A stretch of DNA of 64,000 bases. Origin: Mercurialis annua. Lineage: Eukaryota; Streptophyta; Magnoliopsida; Malpighiales; Euphorbiaceae. The notes under the pieces are model-generated. The model saw only the letters and a program-made list of their open reading frames with translations, ran no database searches and was not told where the DNA came from. Below, in pieces: positions 12,267 through 24,602 of the stretch; position 1 is the first letter of the stretch, and every line of letters begins with the position of its first letter. Made by a program: the position numbers and the translations under genes. The stretch is from the NCBI RefSeq assembly GCF_937616625.2, contig NC_065571.1, positions 46,671,651-46,735,650 on the forward strand. The letters are read 5' to 3'.

Positions 12267-13059
12267 ATACTTTCGTCTGTGTTTTTTATATTTAGGTTTT
12301 GTTTTTCAATTGAGAAATTATGTAAATTTAAGGATTATTTGAATGAAGCAAACATTTAATTCAACAAATTTATTATGTGAATATTTAGTTGTTCATGTTC
12401 AATTGGTATTTGTTATAATTCAATTTTTTGTTCAAATTTGGGTCAGTAGCTAGAATTTGATGGATGATTTATGATTCACTACATTTTGGTTATATGTCAT
12501 GGAGATCAGCAGTTGCTTCTCTACTGATTGAGGGGATCTAATGATTAATGCATTCTGTGAACTGACAGTTTTTATATTTTGAATGTTTAGGTTTTCATTT
12601 TTAATTGACATATTTTGTTAACGGATGAATCCTTGTGTAATAGTTCACTTGTTCATGTTCAATTGTTATTTACTGTAAAAAGTGTGAATAATATAAGTTA
12701 TTATTCAACTTTGATTCAATACACTTTCTATATCGTACTAAAAAAATATGCTGTCAGAGAACCATGTATATGGCACTATATCAGTTATAAAAGTCGAATC
12801 AAACAACGGAAATTCATGTCCAAGTTCTTCATAATGAATTCATCTGTTAAAATTGCATTGTAATGGATTCAAAGAAGTTGAAAAACAGAAAGCACTGCCC
12901 AGCCGAGTACATGGTTGCAAAAACTACTCTAGGATGCATAGATACAGCTTAAGCTCTACTTCCACTAAGCTTTCCGAAATACAAACACAATAGGCCGAAT
13001 GTGGCCAACCTAAAATCTAAAGAGAATACACAATAATAATAGTGAGATTATTACGACAG
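12267..13059. other. 3' flank of the J-like gene, nothing else recognised
   Basis: AT-rich DNA with no supported gene. A short phrase near 12285-12345 (TTTAGGTTTTGTTTTTCAATTG) resembles one near 12588-12615, hinting at an old local duplication of the 3' UTR. The short plus-strand frame at 12615-12863 has no recognisable features. Confidence 0.5.
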
Positions 13060-13302
13060 AGCGTCTAGATATGAGGCTCATCGCAATGTCAATGAATACT
13101 CCACCAGCTGTGACTTGAGCACCCTGCACCAGGTCCACGAACTATTAAAGGCTGTTGTTCCTCGTACCTCATAGTGGTCAATGCTATGATGTTATCAGAT
13201 CCCGAGAGCTGTGCAAATGGATGATCTATACCTTCCCAACTCAGCACGCCCTTTTTGCCTCACCACATCCACCACTCCAACCTCAACCCCTACATTAAAT
13301 AC
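13060..13302 (-). pseudogene. Aspartokinase/homoserine dehydrogenase C-terminal remnant
   Basis: Read on the minus strand from 13302 this gives GVVDVVRQKGRAELGRY, then after a frame change DHPFAQLSGSDNIIALTT followed by RYEEQQPLIVRGPGAG, then after a second frame change AQVTAGGVF. These are the conserved C-terminal segments of the homoserine dehydrogenase half of the bifunctional plant enzyme of threonine/methionine synthesis. At least two frameshifts, a degraded last segment and the lack of the rest of the gene mark it as a dead fragment. A CAG before 13302 looks like an old splice acceptor, so it may be a copied last exon. It may also be carried in the 3' transcript of the KH gene upstream. 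Confidence 0.82.
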
Positions 13303-14158
13303 CTGGACAGAAAACAAATTACAAATATAGATGTAAGACAGTGAGATAGAAATTCTCTTTATTTTTTGTATTCTAATTTAAATTGATTTAAGATGCTTAT
13401 CTTAAGTTTGATAGAACATTAACATCAGTGAACGTTTTCTTGCATATCAAGCAATCATCAGGAATCCAATTGAAATATGTTATCATTCCATAGGAATGTG
13501 CATTCTAGTTACAAGTTGAAAGTGAGTAAAACTTACTTAATTTTAATTTGAATATCTTATAATTTATAAACCAGAATAACAATTTTCTCACGCTGGTTTC
13601 TTCCAATTCTCATATTACATCATTTGAAACCCATTGCTTTTCTTGGTTAATAAAGAATCAAGAATGGTGTTTAGATAAGAAACTTGAATGGTGGTGATGA
13701 AATGCAGTCAGTGTTAGGAGGCAGTTCCAGTTTTTTAACCAACTTCAAAAATGAAATTCTTAAAAAAATAGCATCTTCTAAAAATATTTCAAACATATCT
13801 CAGGCAACAATGCTGTAATCAAACCCAATTTTTGGTATATTCTAAAATGAATATTCCTATAGAGCCAACAGCAGCATTAAAATAGTGAAATCTGCAGGTG
13901 CCCTTGTGAACACAGTTATATAAATAAAGCTTCTAGTTCTAATCATACAAAGCAAAAGACCAACAACATTTTAAAAAATAAATAGAGCCTGCATTCTTAA
14001 CTAGCATCATCTGGTTACATAACACAGCGATATCTAAATGTTCAATAAAATCAGAAAAAGTTAATGCTATTGGACAAGTTTGATACAGGAAATTTAAACT
14101 GCAACAGCTTAATATTCGTCACCGGTACAAACTCCACCTTCAAGCTACTGCACAGCTC
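13303..14158. other. 3' region of the KH-domain gene
   Basis: Downstream of the stop at 14159 on the minus strand. No gene or element is recognised. It presumably contains the 3' UTR, possibly spliced to the remnant at 13302 through its preserved acceptor; this is conjecture. Confidence 0.4.
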
Positions 14159-17100
14159 TCAACGTGGTGCAGCATACACCTGGGTTTGATCATATTGAGG
14201 ATAACCTGGCTGGGGAGAGACAGTTTTCGCATAACTTGCTGGTGCACTCACTGTTGTAGCAGCAGCATAAACACCCTGTTGTGGAGCTGACTGCTCATAA
14301 CTTGGTTGAGTTGATGTTGGTTGAGCATAAGTCTGCTGGCCACTTGCTGGTGCAGCTGCAGCATAGACAGTTCCAGGTCCAGGGGCATATGCAGGATCCT
14401 GAGACCCCTGATACCCATAACCCGCGGTGTTTTGAGCTGGCTGTTCAGGATAACCTTGCTGGGAAGATGGATATGACCCATAACCCGCAGTGTTTTGAGC
14501 TGGCTGTTCAGGATAACCTTGCTGGGAAGATGGATATGACCCATAACCAGCAGATGGACCTTGCGCATAACCAGCCGCTTGCTGTCCACCTGGCTGACCA
14601 TACGATGAAACCGGTTGGCCACCTGGCTGACCATAAGATGAAACTGGTTGGCCACCTTGCTGAGGATAGCCAGTGCCCGAAGCGGGCATTCCTTGATTGT
14701 ATCCATCAGTAGCTGATGGAGCTCCATATGAAGGATATGATTGCTGCATGGGCCCACTTGATGCATATGGATACTGTTGTTGAGGTGGCACACTTGGACC
14801 ATAAGATTGGCTGGATTGAATGGGAGCTTGGTAAGACATATCTCCTGGTTGACCTGCCCTGGGAGGACCATATGATTGAGGCGGTCCCTGTGCCGGCATT
14901 CCATAGGATGGTTGCTTTCCGTACTGCTGCTGGGTCCCATAGCCAGGTTGGTTGGTGGGCTTTTGGTAAACTGGTTGAGAATTCCCATGCCCGTATGGAT
15001 GCTGTGTCTGGGCATGATTATTGTACTTTTGTTCTTCATATCCATGCCCATAGCCCTGCTGAGGTCCTGCCTGGGAATAAGGAGCTTGATGCCCATAATC
15101 TGAACCATGTGGTTGTCCATAATTATAATTTGCTCGTGGAGGATGGCCCATACCAGGGCCAGGAGAAGGACCATGAGCATGCCCAGAATTGGGGTTAGAG
15201 ACGGGCGCAGATGATGGGTGATCAGATGCATGACCTCCTTGACCGCCATAATAATCATAGCCACCGCCATGTGAAACTGGCCCCTGCATGTTGTTGGGAG
15301 GCCTTTGCTCCCAACCAGAACCGTAGTTACCTCTTGGACCCATGTGCTGTGGTGGATAACCACCATAACTACGAGGTGGATACTGTGAATTCTGAGATGG
15401 ATATGATCCTCGATGATGATAATCATAAGAGCTGTTGGACTGTGACGAGTAGGAACCTCGAGGACCCCAGTTGGACGGACCAGTAGGTCCACGGGGTCGA
15501 TGTGAATGCTGCTGGTTATAACCTCCTGAGGGATGTGATGGCTTCACATTCTGCCAAAGAAGAAGAATATTAGAGGAAAAAGAGTAAGCAATTATCCAGC
15601 AGAAAGGAACAAGTACTTGGCACAAAAAATAATAGCATAATAGTAAATTCAGTAACCATCTCTATTTTTCCCAAAGCAAAAGGTATGAATTTTCACCCCT
15701 ACAATAATAAATGAAAGCACAAGTTGAACAAAATGAATTAAAAGAACTGAAATTAAAAACAAGATCAGGGATGTTTAATTCTAATGTTACTTCTAGCAAA
15801 CAACCCAAACATAAAAAACAATAATACCATGGAATTAAAAGAAGCCATTTATGTAGACATCCAAGGAAACAACTCATGCCTCAGACCTTCCCAGAAATAA
15901 AATCAGAAATAAGCTATTGCATGATACACAATCATTAGAGGCAAGTCCTATAGCAAAATTCTGGACCATCGAGATTCATCAGCCTTATCATATGAGACAT
16001 ACATGATCCTTTTTAATGAACCGATAGTCAAACTTAAAACCTAAGGGTAAAAATAAGTGTCAGATGAAGATCAAAGCAAAATGAGAAGGCCATGAGTGAT
16101 ATAGAAGAACTTTAAGATGTCATACATGCAAAAATGTATGCCTAAAAACATACATGTATACATGTTCTGAGAAGTGTTGTCTTTCACCAAGCGGGGAGAT
16201 TCATTTTACTACTAAATAGAAAATACTTATCCATTAACTATACTTCTTGAATCATTTGGGGAAACAAAAAATGCTCTTATTAACTTAAGAATTCCGGTAA
16301 CAGCTCAAGGGTCCTCCTATGCAGCTTCTTCCTGCTTGAATTATTCAATTCAGATGGTAATCCTGTTAAGCTCAGAGCAAAATAAATTCCCAAGTTCCCA
16401 ACACTTCAATATGCCAAAACAGTAAAAGTCAAATCCATTTTCTTCTATTGAAAAATGCCTGAAAATGAGATCATATCCGTATTATAAGGAAGACAATGAG
16501 CACCAATACTTCCAGACCAACTCGATGAATAATATTTGGAGCAACTTACAAACTAAATAAACAGGACGATCAACTGTTCCTACAATCACAAGTTAATTTG
16601 GATATAAAATACTACCAATTATGATAATCAGCACATAATTAAACAGGTGATAAACTAAGATGGAAAAATAATATATAACCAACGAGAAAATTTATCATTC
16701 CAAGAGCCTTTTTAAAATTAGAATCCATCAGAATTAACACATAACAACTTAAGACATCTTTACCCTAACTGTATGCCACCCTAATCATGAAGCATGTTGA
16801 CTAAAACTAACACATCAATACTCAAAATAGGAAGTACTAGCATGTTATAGATGCAACAGAACATACTCTTGTAACAATTCTAACTTTAGGGCAGAACCAT
16901 CATAATAAGTATGCTGCAATCCGATGCATGTCATAGAAGATATTTCATATTCTTCATGTATTTCAACATGGAAAAAGAAAAGAATTATGAAATCTGATGA
17001 GGACTATGTACAACATGACTTTATTCCGGTGTTATACTGTTTTTAACAAAGTTCGGACACCAGAATGCACTATGTTTAATACAATAATATATATAGTCTC

Positions 17101-20100
17101 ACTGAAAGATTTTTAACTTTCAAGTCTCAAAGCAATCTTACCAACTATTAACATCCTGCATTTCCAAGAGTTAATGCCTGATACCTCTCTTCAGTGGATG
17201 AAAGTGAATGGTGGTTGTCTATTGCTACACCAAGAAAGCAATGCCGATCCCATGAAAAGGCAAAAGCCAGATCTGCATTTTTAAAGCCAACCAGTTCGAA
17301 ATTGGCACCTTCATCATAAATAAATCATGGCAACCGACATCTTGGATTGAATATGATCTTGCTAAAGGCATTCAAGTGATCTTGTCATGGATCATTCATC
17401 AAAACCACAAAATCTCACATATTATGTCATTTGGCTCTCACTCCTCAAAAAATCTATCAGAACGCCTTTCCACGTAATTGGTTTAAAAAGGTGGTCATAC
17501 ATGCATAGAAACAAAATCATGACCTATGACTGCATACAGCTAAAAAACTAGACTACATACCATCATTTTATCTAAGAGGGTCAAGTAAGACTCGGCAAGA
17601 ACCAAACAAGATATGAGAAATAACCACAGCAAGAATCATTGATAGATCTTTCACTCTAAAAAAACTATTTAGTGTCACTTTGATGCATTTTCCCTTCCAA
17701 TTCGCACTTGAAAAGATGGCAACAAAATTGAACAGATACGGCTCCAACAAAATAAATATTTTTCTACATTAACATTTACATTATATACCCAGAATCGCTA
17801 TTTAGCAAGCCCAAAACATTACCACTACGCCAAGTTCTCATATTATTCACAACGGAGGTATAAACTAACCAAAGAGTAGTAATCATAGTGATGCTTCAGA
17901 GACTAAAATGTCAATAGCACACGTCATAGAGGGTTGCAAAATAAATGGAATTTTCACCAAGATGTAAATAGAGTATGTAACTTAATTAAGGCAGCTAGAG
18001 CTTACAAGCTCTCATACAGATGAATGTGGTTCTCCACTTAATCTTTAACAGGTGCAACTGGTACTTGAAACAATATTCATGCTTTCAAATATTATTTTAC
18101 CACTAAATCACTAAATGACCCCCAATATCAAAACAGAGCACAGTTATTAATTATAGAGTCTAGTTTCGTGTTAAAGTCGTACTAACAATTATTATCCAGT
18201 AACACATACCATAACCAATATGAAGGTTAACTATAGAATAATTATACTTACAAAAATTAATAATATAACAATCAAAAACATGCAACTAAACAGAAAAGAA
18301 CTAGCCAAAGATCACGAGGAGATTAAAAATGTAAATAACAAACCTGACTCATAACATCCTCTATCATTTCCCTTGCTATCTCAATTTGCTTTCTATTACC
18401 GGTCACTCGCACTGTCCTTTCTTTAGATCCATCCCCATCGGGAAGATGTTGAGGAATCAACTAAATGAGTACAAATGTTAGTTGTATTAATATGATGACT
18501 TAATAAGAATGCAGCGGACAACTAAATAAATCTATTTCCATGCCTAAAACAAAATTCACTGGTATCCAAGGCCAACGATATCAACTACCTGAATGCGTGC
18601 CCCTGATTTGGCTTGGAGGGCTTTAATAGTATCCCCCCCTCTTCCTATAATCAAACCTACCTAAAAACAGTGAAGATACAAAAAAGTTAAGAAATAAGCA
18701 TATAAGAATGACTATACAAATTTTATAGATTAACAATGAAAAACTAACAACCTTATCATTAGGAACTTGCATCTCAATTTGATCTCCCACTTCAGTAGTC
18801 GGAGCCCTAGGAAGACCCCTAGCTACAAGAGAAGGGGAACCACCAGCATCAGCCTGCAAAAAAAGTGAGAAAATGCCAGAAAATTAAGAAAAGATCTCCA
18901 TAATCTAATAAAGAAACATATAGTATGTAAAACAAAAGCACAAGATGAAAAACAGAAAACACAGAACAGTTATATGGTAATTTAATTTAATTTAATTTAG
19001 CTACCTCTGCTATGACAGCAGTAATGAGCTTTTCGGCCGTCTTTATACTGCTTAATGTCCCTATTAGTTCCACTGGCCTTGTTGTGGAATGTGGTTCAGC
19101 ATCCATGTCCCTAGTGATTTGAATTTTTGCCCCAGAATTATACTGCAGATATTTTATAGTATCTCCCCCCTTGCCGATGAGAACCCCAACCTAAAATCAA
19201 CATACCTTTAGAGACTTTTTATAAACAAAAAAAAGAGCAACTAAAACAGAGACACGTGCAAAAACAACAAAATCACAAAATAAAAACAGATAGCCGGTCA
19301 ACAAGAATCGCATTAATAAGGCAAACTACTATTATTACAGCTTCGAAAATGGCAAACAAACATCGGACATGAGAACAAACAAGCCAAATAACACTTCCAG
19401 AATGTATCAACGGACAACATTACCAATTGACAATCACTATCTTGCAACAGCACTGCAAATATATCTTTAACATAGTGCAATTCATTTCCTATAAAGTAAA
19501 ACTGAGATCAATTCAATGCAAAATTTTGTTCCAATAATTAAAAGTTTGATTTTAGTTTCATAAAATCTAAAACCAAAAGAAACAAACCAAATATATATAT
19601 ATATATATATATATAAACAAAATCTTATTATATTATTTTACATGTTATTCAATGTTAAAATTCGTTTTATATATTATTTTTATGATAAATAAAACGATTT
19701 AAAAATATTTATAAAATGATACATTTTGCACTACTTGAAATTTCTTTATCCTAAACTATAAGCTTTCTTAAATGATTAAATATCATATATAGTCTCATTA
19801 ATCATAACAGAATGCACTGAGAGATAAAAAGGTCACTTAAAGACACATAACCACTTATTTTATAAACTATCTCACTTTATATAGATAAAATGACTGTCTT
19901 ATCAATTTGAGACGATGGGAGTATAATTTTAGCAAAAATATCAATATAGACTTTAATATAAATTGTAATTATTTGGATGATGGTTCAAACAGATTTTAAT
20001 TAAAAAATATCAAATCAAACCATGTGTTGCTTTAACATCTTTTTGGTTTGACAAATAAACAAACCCATGTAATTGGTTTTAACTATTCAAACTAGACCAT

Positions 20101-20930
20101 GTACACTCAACCCATAATTTCTATACAATAGCACACCAAATCCACCTGTTCAACTTAAGGTTGTAGTGATTAGTATACATCATTGTTACCTTATCGTTCG
20201 GAACCTCAATTTTGCGTGAAGTAGTTTGAGTATCATCAGATTCCGGTTCCTCATCCTCTGCCACTGCCACTGCCTCAGAAAGCTGGGCAGGTTTTTCTCC
20301 CTCCTCTTCTTCGTTTTTCTCAGCCGCCTCCTTTGTGTTGTCAACTTCTTCAGGGTCTTCCTCAGGATCTTCCTCATTTGATTCTTCTTCTTTGGTTACA
20401 GTTTCTTCAACAGTATGATTCTCTGCTTGTTCCTTCTTAACACTGTCCTCTTCAGCTCCACCATCTTCAACTTTCCCCACATCAGCATTTTCCTCCAGTT
20501 TTTCATCTTTTCCAAAACCATTTTCACTAGCTATATTACAAAAGAAAGAGCTTCAAAACACTTGAAAAGAAGAAAAATAACCCAAACAGCAAAAACCTAA
20601 TCCCTATATAATAAACAATAGCATACAGTATCAGAGAATAATATTATTGAAGAAAATACCTAATCCATCAGATTTATTGTTGTTTTCATCATCAAGCTTT
20701 ACTCTCTTAGCATCTGGCGAATCCTCGTCTGCCACGTCATCATGATCAGATTTCTTATCATCGTCGCTAGGTTTAGCCTCAGCGGTGGTTTGAGGTGCTG
20801 CTGTTCCTTCTTCTGCTTGAGGCTCTAAATCTTGCAGCTTCCGTTTATTGTGATCCGGCGGAAGTGAAGTAGTATCCGTGTTAGTCTCCGCCGCTGTCTC
20901 CGTTGCCGCCGCAACTTCTTGCTCCGCCAT
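14159..20930 (-). CDS. Two-KH-domain RNA-binding protein with prion-like tail
   Basis: Seven exons: 20660-20930, 20190-20530, 19005-19190, 18752-18853, 18589-18660, 18344-18460, 14159-15550, giving 2,481 nt, 826 aa, all with GT-AG sites and matching phase. Residues 1-204 are acidic and low complexity (E/D-rich). KH1 is at ~199-262 with the loop GKGG; KH2 at ~296-360 with GRGG (VGLIIGRGGDTIKALQ). Each KH exon follows the same VPNDK segment, so the pair looks like an internal duplication. Residues 364-826 are rich in G, Q, Y, P and S. This is the plant FUBP/KSRP-like KH family, nuclear or cytoplasmic RNA binders; the target is unknown. ATG 20930 (MAEQEV) was chosen; an in-frame ATG at 20975 would add 15 residues. 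Intron 6 is unusually long at 2.8 kb. Confidence 0.92.
14414..14653 (-). repeat. In-frame 63-bp and 33-bp tandem duplications in the KH-protein tail
   Basis: Two adjacent 63-bp copies (14414-14476 and 14477-14539, one mismatch seen) each encode a 21-residue unit containing TAGYGSYPSSQQGYPEQP. Just beyond, at about 14587-14653, a 33-bp unit encoding GQPVSSYGQPG is duplicated. Near identity indicates recent slippage that kept the frame. Confidence 0.9.
15551..18343 (-). other. Long intron 6 of the KH gene
   Basis: 2.8 kb between a clear donor after exon 6 and a clear acceptor before the tail exon. I see no open frame, inverted-repeat element or gene remnant in it. Its length against introns of about 85-1,000 nt elsewhere in the gene suggests either an old, unrecognisable insertion or a regulatory or alternative 3' end function. 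Confidence 0.6.
19591..19615. repeat. (AT)n microsatellite in KH gene intron 2
   Basis: About 12 uninterrupted AT repeats. Nearby (about 19720-19925) AT-rich DNA ends in GAGACGATGGGAGTAT, reminiscent of a worn MITE terminus, but no matching left end was found. Confidence 0.85.
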
Positions 20931-21548
20931 TACTCTAATGTTTGAAAAACTAAAACCCTTGCTCTGAGCAAACACGCTGTCGTTTAGATGTTTTTTTTCC
21001 TCTCTTTTGGAGTGTGTGCTGTTTCAGAAAGAGGGAGAGATAGAGATGATGTTAAATTTAGAGACCAATTTCTGCTTTTATTTATGTGGCAATCCTATGA
21101 ATGAAGGGGTTTTATTAGCCTTTTTTCTATTTTTCTTCTTTTCTTTGTTTTTTTTTTGATAAATTTTTTTCTTTGTTAATTGCTAATAAAATGGCAACTT
21201 TTTGTGTGCTAGGGTTTCCAATTTTTGTTTTATTTTTTAATAGAGATGTTTGGAGAGTTGTTAGACAGTCCAATAAATTGTTTAAAATAAAATTTTAAGA
21301 AATTATTAAGTTTAACTTAATTTATTCAATTAAACAAATTATTTAGCATGTTAAATCAAAAATTAACTTACATCCAAAATATTAATTTTAATAAAAAATA
21401 TTAAAATAACTTTGTAATTTTCATTTAATATTAAAGTATAATAACTATTATAAACATTTTTTTATTTTTATATTCTCTATTGATATTATTGACTATATTA
21501 TCCCTTTATATATTTCTAAAGATAGTAATATTTTAATATAACTATTAG
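20931..21548. other. KH gene 5' flank and intergenic DNA
   Basis: Contains the 5' leader (CT-rich on the minus strand) and promoter of the KH gene; no certain TATA box. Positions 21230-21548 are AT-rich without features. The last five bases (ATTAG) are the left target duplication of the retrotransposon that follows. Confidence 0.5.
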
Positions 21549-22180
21549 TGATGGAGTCTGCCTTCTGAACCGGTGAGTAAGACCTGCAAAATAAGGTAGA
21601 AGCTAACCGGACGGTGGTTGTCCGATTAACTCTCCGATACTAAAGTCAGTTTAGAGCTTTGAGCAGCGTTTTGTGTATATGAATGTAATTGTGATTCTAG
21701 GCATACATCGTGCTCCTTTTATAGTAGTCGAATATACCTAGTAGGGTCGTAATAGGCAGGTGAATCCTACTTTGTAGGGATTCGGCAACATAGTAGGGAT
21801 TCTCCTGATTTGTCGAGATCTACCTTAATCTGATAAGAGTCCTATTTAGGAACGTCTTCCTAAATAGTCTTATCTTCCTAAGATAGAGCTTATCCTTCCA
21901 TATATAGTGTTTGTGTCCGAATAGGAAAATACTTCCATTCTTGGTCGATTACCCGAATCCCGGACCTAGCGCGCTTCGAGCGGATCATGTGGGATTCGGT
22001 CTTTATTGGCAAATCACCGAATCTCAAGGGATTCGGTATCAGTTGGCATATCACCGAATCTCAAGGGATTCGGCGTCTCCTTCATATCTTCGGACCTTCA
22101 GGGGGAGTCCGGTATCACCTGAGAGCGGATCTCCTGTGACTCGGCTCCATTATATTTACTGTAGGATTCGGAATCCATCA
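21549..22180 (-). repeat. 3' LTR of the Tat-type element
   Basis: 632 bp, TG...CA ends with inverted TGATGGA/TCCATCA termini. Inside, a 37-bp period repeats the phrase TCACCGAATCTCAAGGGATT (around 22014-22072). Confidence 0.97.
21713..21724 (-). promoter_or_regulatory. TATA box in the LTR
   Basis: The minus strand reads TATAAAAGGAGC, correctly oriented for transcription of pol from the equivalent site in the other LTR, where it is TATAATAGGAGC. Confidence 0.6.
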
Positions 22181-22195
22181 TTAGCCCCCCCGCAA
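22181..22195 (-). other. Polypurine tract of the Tat-type element
   Basis: The minus strand carries a G-run (GCGGGGGGGCTAA) immediately upstream of the 3' LTR, the expected plus-strand primer site. Confidence 0.75.
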
Positions 22196-22470
22196 GTGAG
22201 CTGAAGTAATTGGTATTCATGCCTTAGTAGATTTTAGCTCTTTTGGAGCTGAGTCTTTTTATATCACGGGCGAGTCGTTTTGTATTCCAGGCGAGTCGTT
22301 TCATATGTTTGTGGGTGATGTTTCTTCTCTAGTAAGATTCTTCGCGTTGCCACGTGTCGCCTATCAGCAGAGGGTTGTAACTGGATGAAGGACAAGTGTC
22401 TTCGTGCGTCATTAGTTGGTCCTCATTTGTAATTATGGGATCTCGTCTTTTCAACTTCCTTGCCTTAGGC

Positions 22471-22477
22471 TATATAA
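22471..22477 (+). promoter_or_regulatory. Possible TATA box of the opposite-strand gene
   Basis: TATATAA lies 340 bases upstream of the ATG at 22811, outside the LTR. The interval is T/C-rich and has GT...AG words that could bound a leader intron. Inference only. Confidence 0.4.
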
Positions 22478-22810
22478 TTGTTCATTTTTCTTCTTCTTCC
22501 ATTTTTGCTCTTTCTGCAACTGTTATTCTCATAAAAGGAAATCTCTCTTCAAGCTTTCTGTGGGTTTCTTCTTCTGCTTTCAAGATTCCTCGTTTTCGAG
22601 TTACTCCTTATCTTTCTTTTGATCCTGCATATTTGCTTGCGAGGTATTTACCCTTTCGTTAATTTGATTTCTTGTTTTGAGTAATTCTTTTGCAGTTTTA
22701 ATTCTGTTTTTTCTTGTTCTTCTTGTTCTTCGTCTTTTCTTTCTTTTGATCTTTTGGAATTTTAATTTCACCATCATTCCGTGTTTCCCCCCCCTTTTTA
22801 AATTTTTAAA

Positions 22811-24602
22811 ATGTCAGAAGTAACCGAGGGGGCGAAGGGTGCTCGTGACGAGCTAGAATATACCCGAAGCTCCTTGTCGAGAGAACAGATAATTAGCTAT
22901 GCCGAGTAATTTAGTTTTCCTGGGTCATATGTTATTCTGAGACCTGGAAAATTGTATCGGGCGAATCATAGCACCGATTCGCCTTCAAAGATAGTAATTT
23001 TCCATGAACAGCTTTTGGCGGGTCTTAGGTTCCCCTTAGAGTCTTTGATCGTAGAGGTCTGTCATAATTTAGGTATTCCTTTAGGTCAGCTTCATCCCAA
23101 CGCGATTCACCTTCTTTGTTCTTTTATGGAATCTTGTAGGGCTCGGATGCAGGAGCCTTCGCTTGCACTTTTTAATTATTTTTATGTTTTCTCCCGCCGA
23201 AAGGGTGAGGCATTTATTTTTGCTGGTGGTCGACCGAATCGGTCTCTTTTTAGTCTTCCGTCTTCTTTGAAGGGTTGGACCCCTAAATTTTTCTTGGTTC
23301 AACATTCCTCTTTTTCTTCTTTTTCGCGAAGTTTTACTTCTAGTAAGGTTTCGCTTACTGATGTTCCTGATTTGACTGATGGGGAGAGGGATTTCGCCTT
23401 GTCTTTGTTGTCGGATTGTCGCTTTGATAAGCCCAAGTACAGCGTTCTTTTAGAACGATATTTAAGTCGCCGTGAAATACTTTTGGCGGGTCTTCCCTTA
23501 GAAGGTATTTTTCTAACTTTTGCTATTATGTTTTTGTGTTGTAAGATGTCGACTTCTCTTGAACATTTGCTTGATAATTTTCATGTCGATATGACTGTAG
23601 ATATGGGCGAGGTCACTAGCGGCGTTCATAATCCCTCTACTATCGCTGCGCCGAATCCGTCGCCTGATTCGGTAGGTCTTGTTCCTGCTACTGGCGATCA
23701 GGTTCCTACTGCGACTCCTGAGTCGCCTTTGCTTCCTTCGAAGGATTCAGTTCCTTCTATGACAGAGTTGCCTACCACTGGCAAGAAGCGTCCTGTTGAG
23801 GATCAAGTTGGAGCTTCTTCTAAGCGTCCCAAGAAGAAGAAATCTTCTGGGGTGTTTGTCGATGAGGCACCTCGGTTTGCGGCTTGGGCGGATGCACAAA
23901 ATCCGCCTCGACTTTCTAACGTCGCTATTCTTCATGCTTGCATGGAGAATATTATGATCAAGGAGGACATAGAGTCCATTGATCGTGAACATGGCGATGG
24001 TTTGGCTGAGTTCGCCTGTCTTGGCGGTTTTTCGGTATGTTTTTCTTCTTTTATTTTATATCGTGATTTGCTTCTTTATTTTTCTTATTTGTTGCTTTAT
24101 TTCGTAGGTGGTCCAATCCATCGCTGTTTTGGAGCGTCGCCAAAGGGATGCGGTGGATCAATTGAAGAAGCTTCAGAAGGATTCCGAATCCTGGCTTTCC
24201 GAAAAACAGAAGATGGAAGAGGAGGCTGGCAAAGCGACTGGTCTGATCCAACAGCTAAGGTCCTCCGTATCTGCCAAGACTCGGGAGATTTCCGCCTTAG
24301 AGGCTCGGGTTCAGACTTTGTCTGATGAAATCGAGTCTCTAAAGTCTTCCTCAGATGCTCTCACTAAGGAGAGGGATGATTTGAAGAAAGAAGATGGGCG
24401 TCTCCGCCGGCGTTTGGGTGACTCTGGGAGCTTTTATTCCCAAGTCATGACTCAATACCGGTTGGCGATCGGGGCGAAGCTGCGGGAGCAGAATCCTGGC
24501 ATCAATCTTTCTGGTGTCAATCAATTGGATCCTGCCTCTTTGGCGAAGGAAGTGAAGGCGAAGCTTGATAAGCAGAAACAAGATGCTTTGAAAAAAGCTT
24601 AG
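22811..24602 (+). pseudogene. Opposite-strand extra gene of the retrotransposon, spliced, one stop
   Basis: Two exons, 22811-24034 and 24108-24602, are separated by a 73-bp GT-AG intron whose removal joins in-frame protein: ...GGFS then VVQSIAVLERRQRD. Around 23010-23190 it encodes LLAGLRFPLESLIVEV and LGIPLGQLHPNAIH, matching the plant 'putative gypsy-type transposon' domain (Pfam PF04195/Transposase_28) as I recall it. The middle is P/S/T-rich with KKRP and KRPKKKK basic patches. The second exon is mostly coiled coil (LEARVQTLSDEIESLKSSSD). Codon 33 is a stop (TAA, 22907-22909), leaving a 571-codon frame otherwise open. Function in the family is unknown. A translation start downstream of the stop cannot be excluded. 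Confidence 0.8.

Noticed and set aside
14281..15198. Plus-strand frames opposite the KH-protein tail
   Set aside because: Antisense shadows of a compositionally biased exon, with no recognisable protein.
14248..15492. 414-residue minus-strand frame overlapping the KH-protein tail exon
   Set aside because: It is the shifted frame of a repetitive Q/G/Y/P-rich exon. The true frame continues the KH exons.
20931..20975. Upstream in-frame ATG of the KH gene
   Set aside because: The 15 extra residues (MFAQSKGFSFSNIRV) look like translated leader. MAEQEV is the more usual start for the family, although this is not proven.
22952..24325. Reading the opposite-strand retrotransposon gene as one 457-residue frame
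   Set aside because: The frame runs through a T-rich intron (24035-24107) and then leaves the conserved coiled-coil frame; splicing gives the family-like protein.
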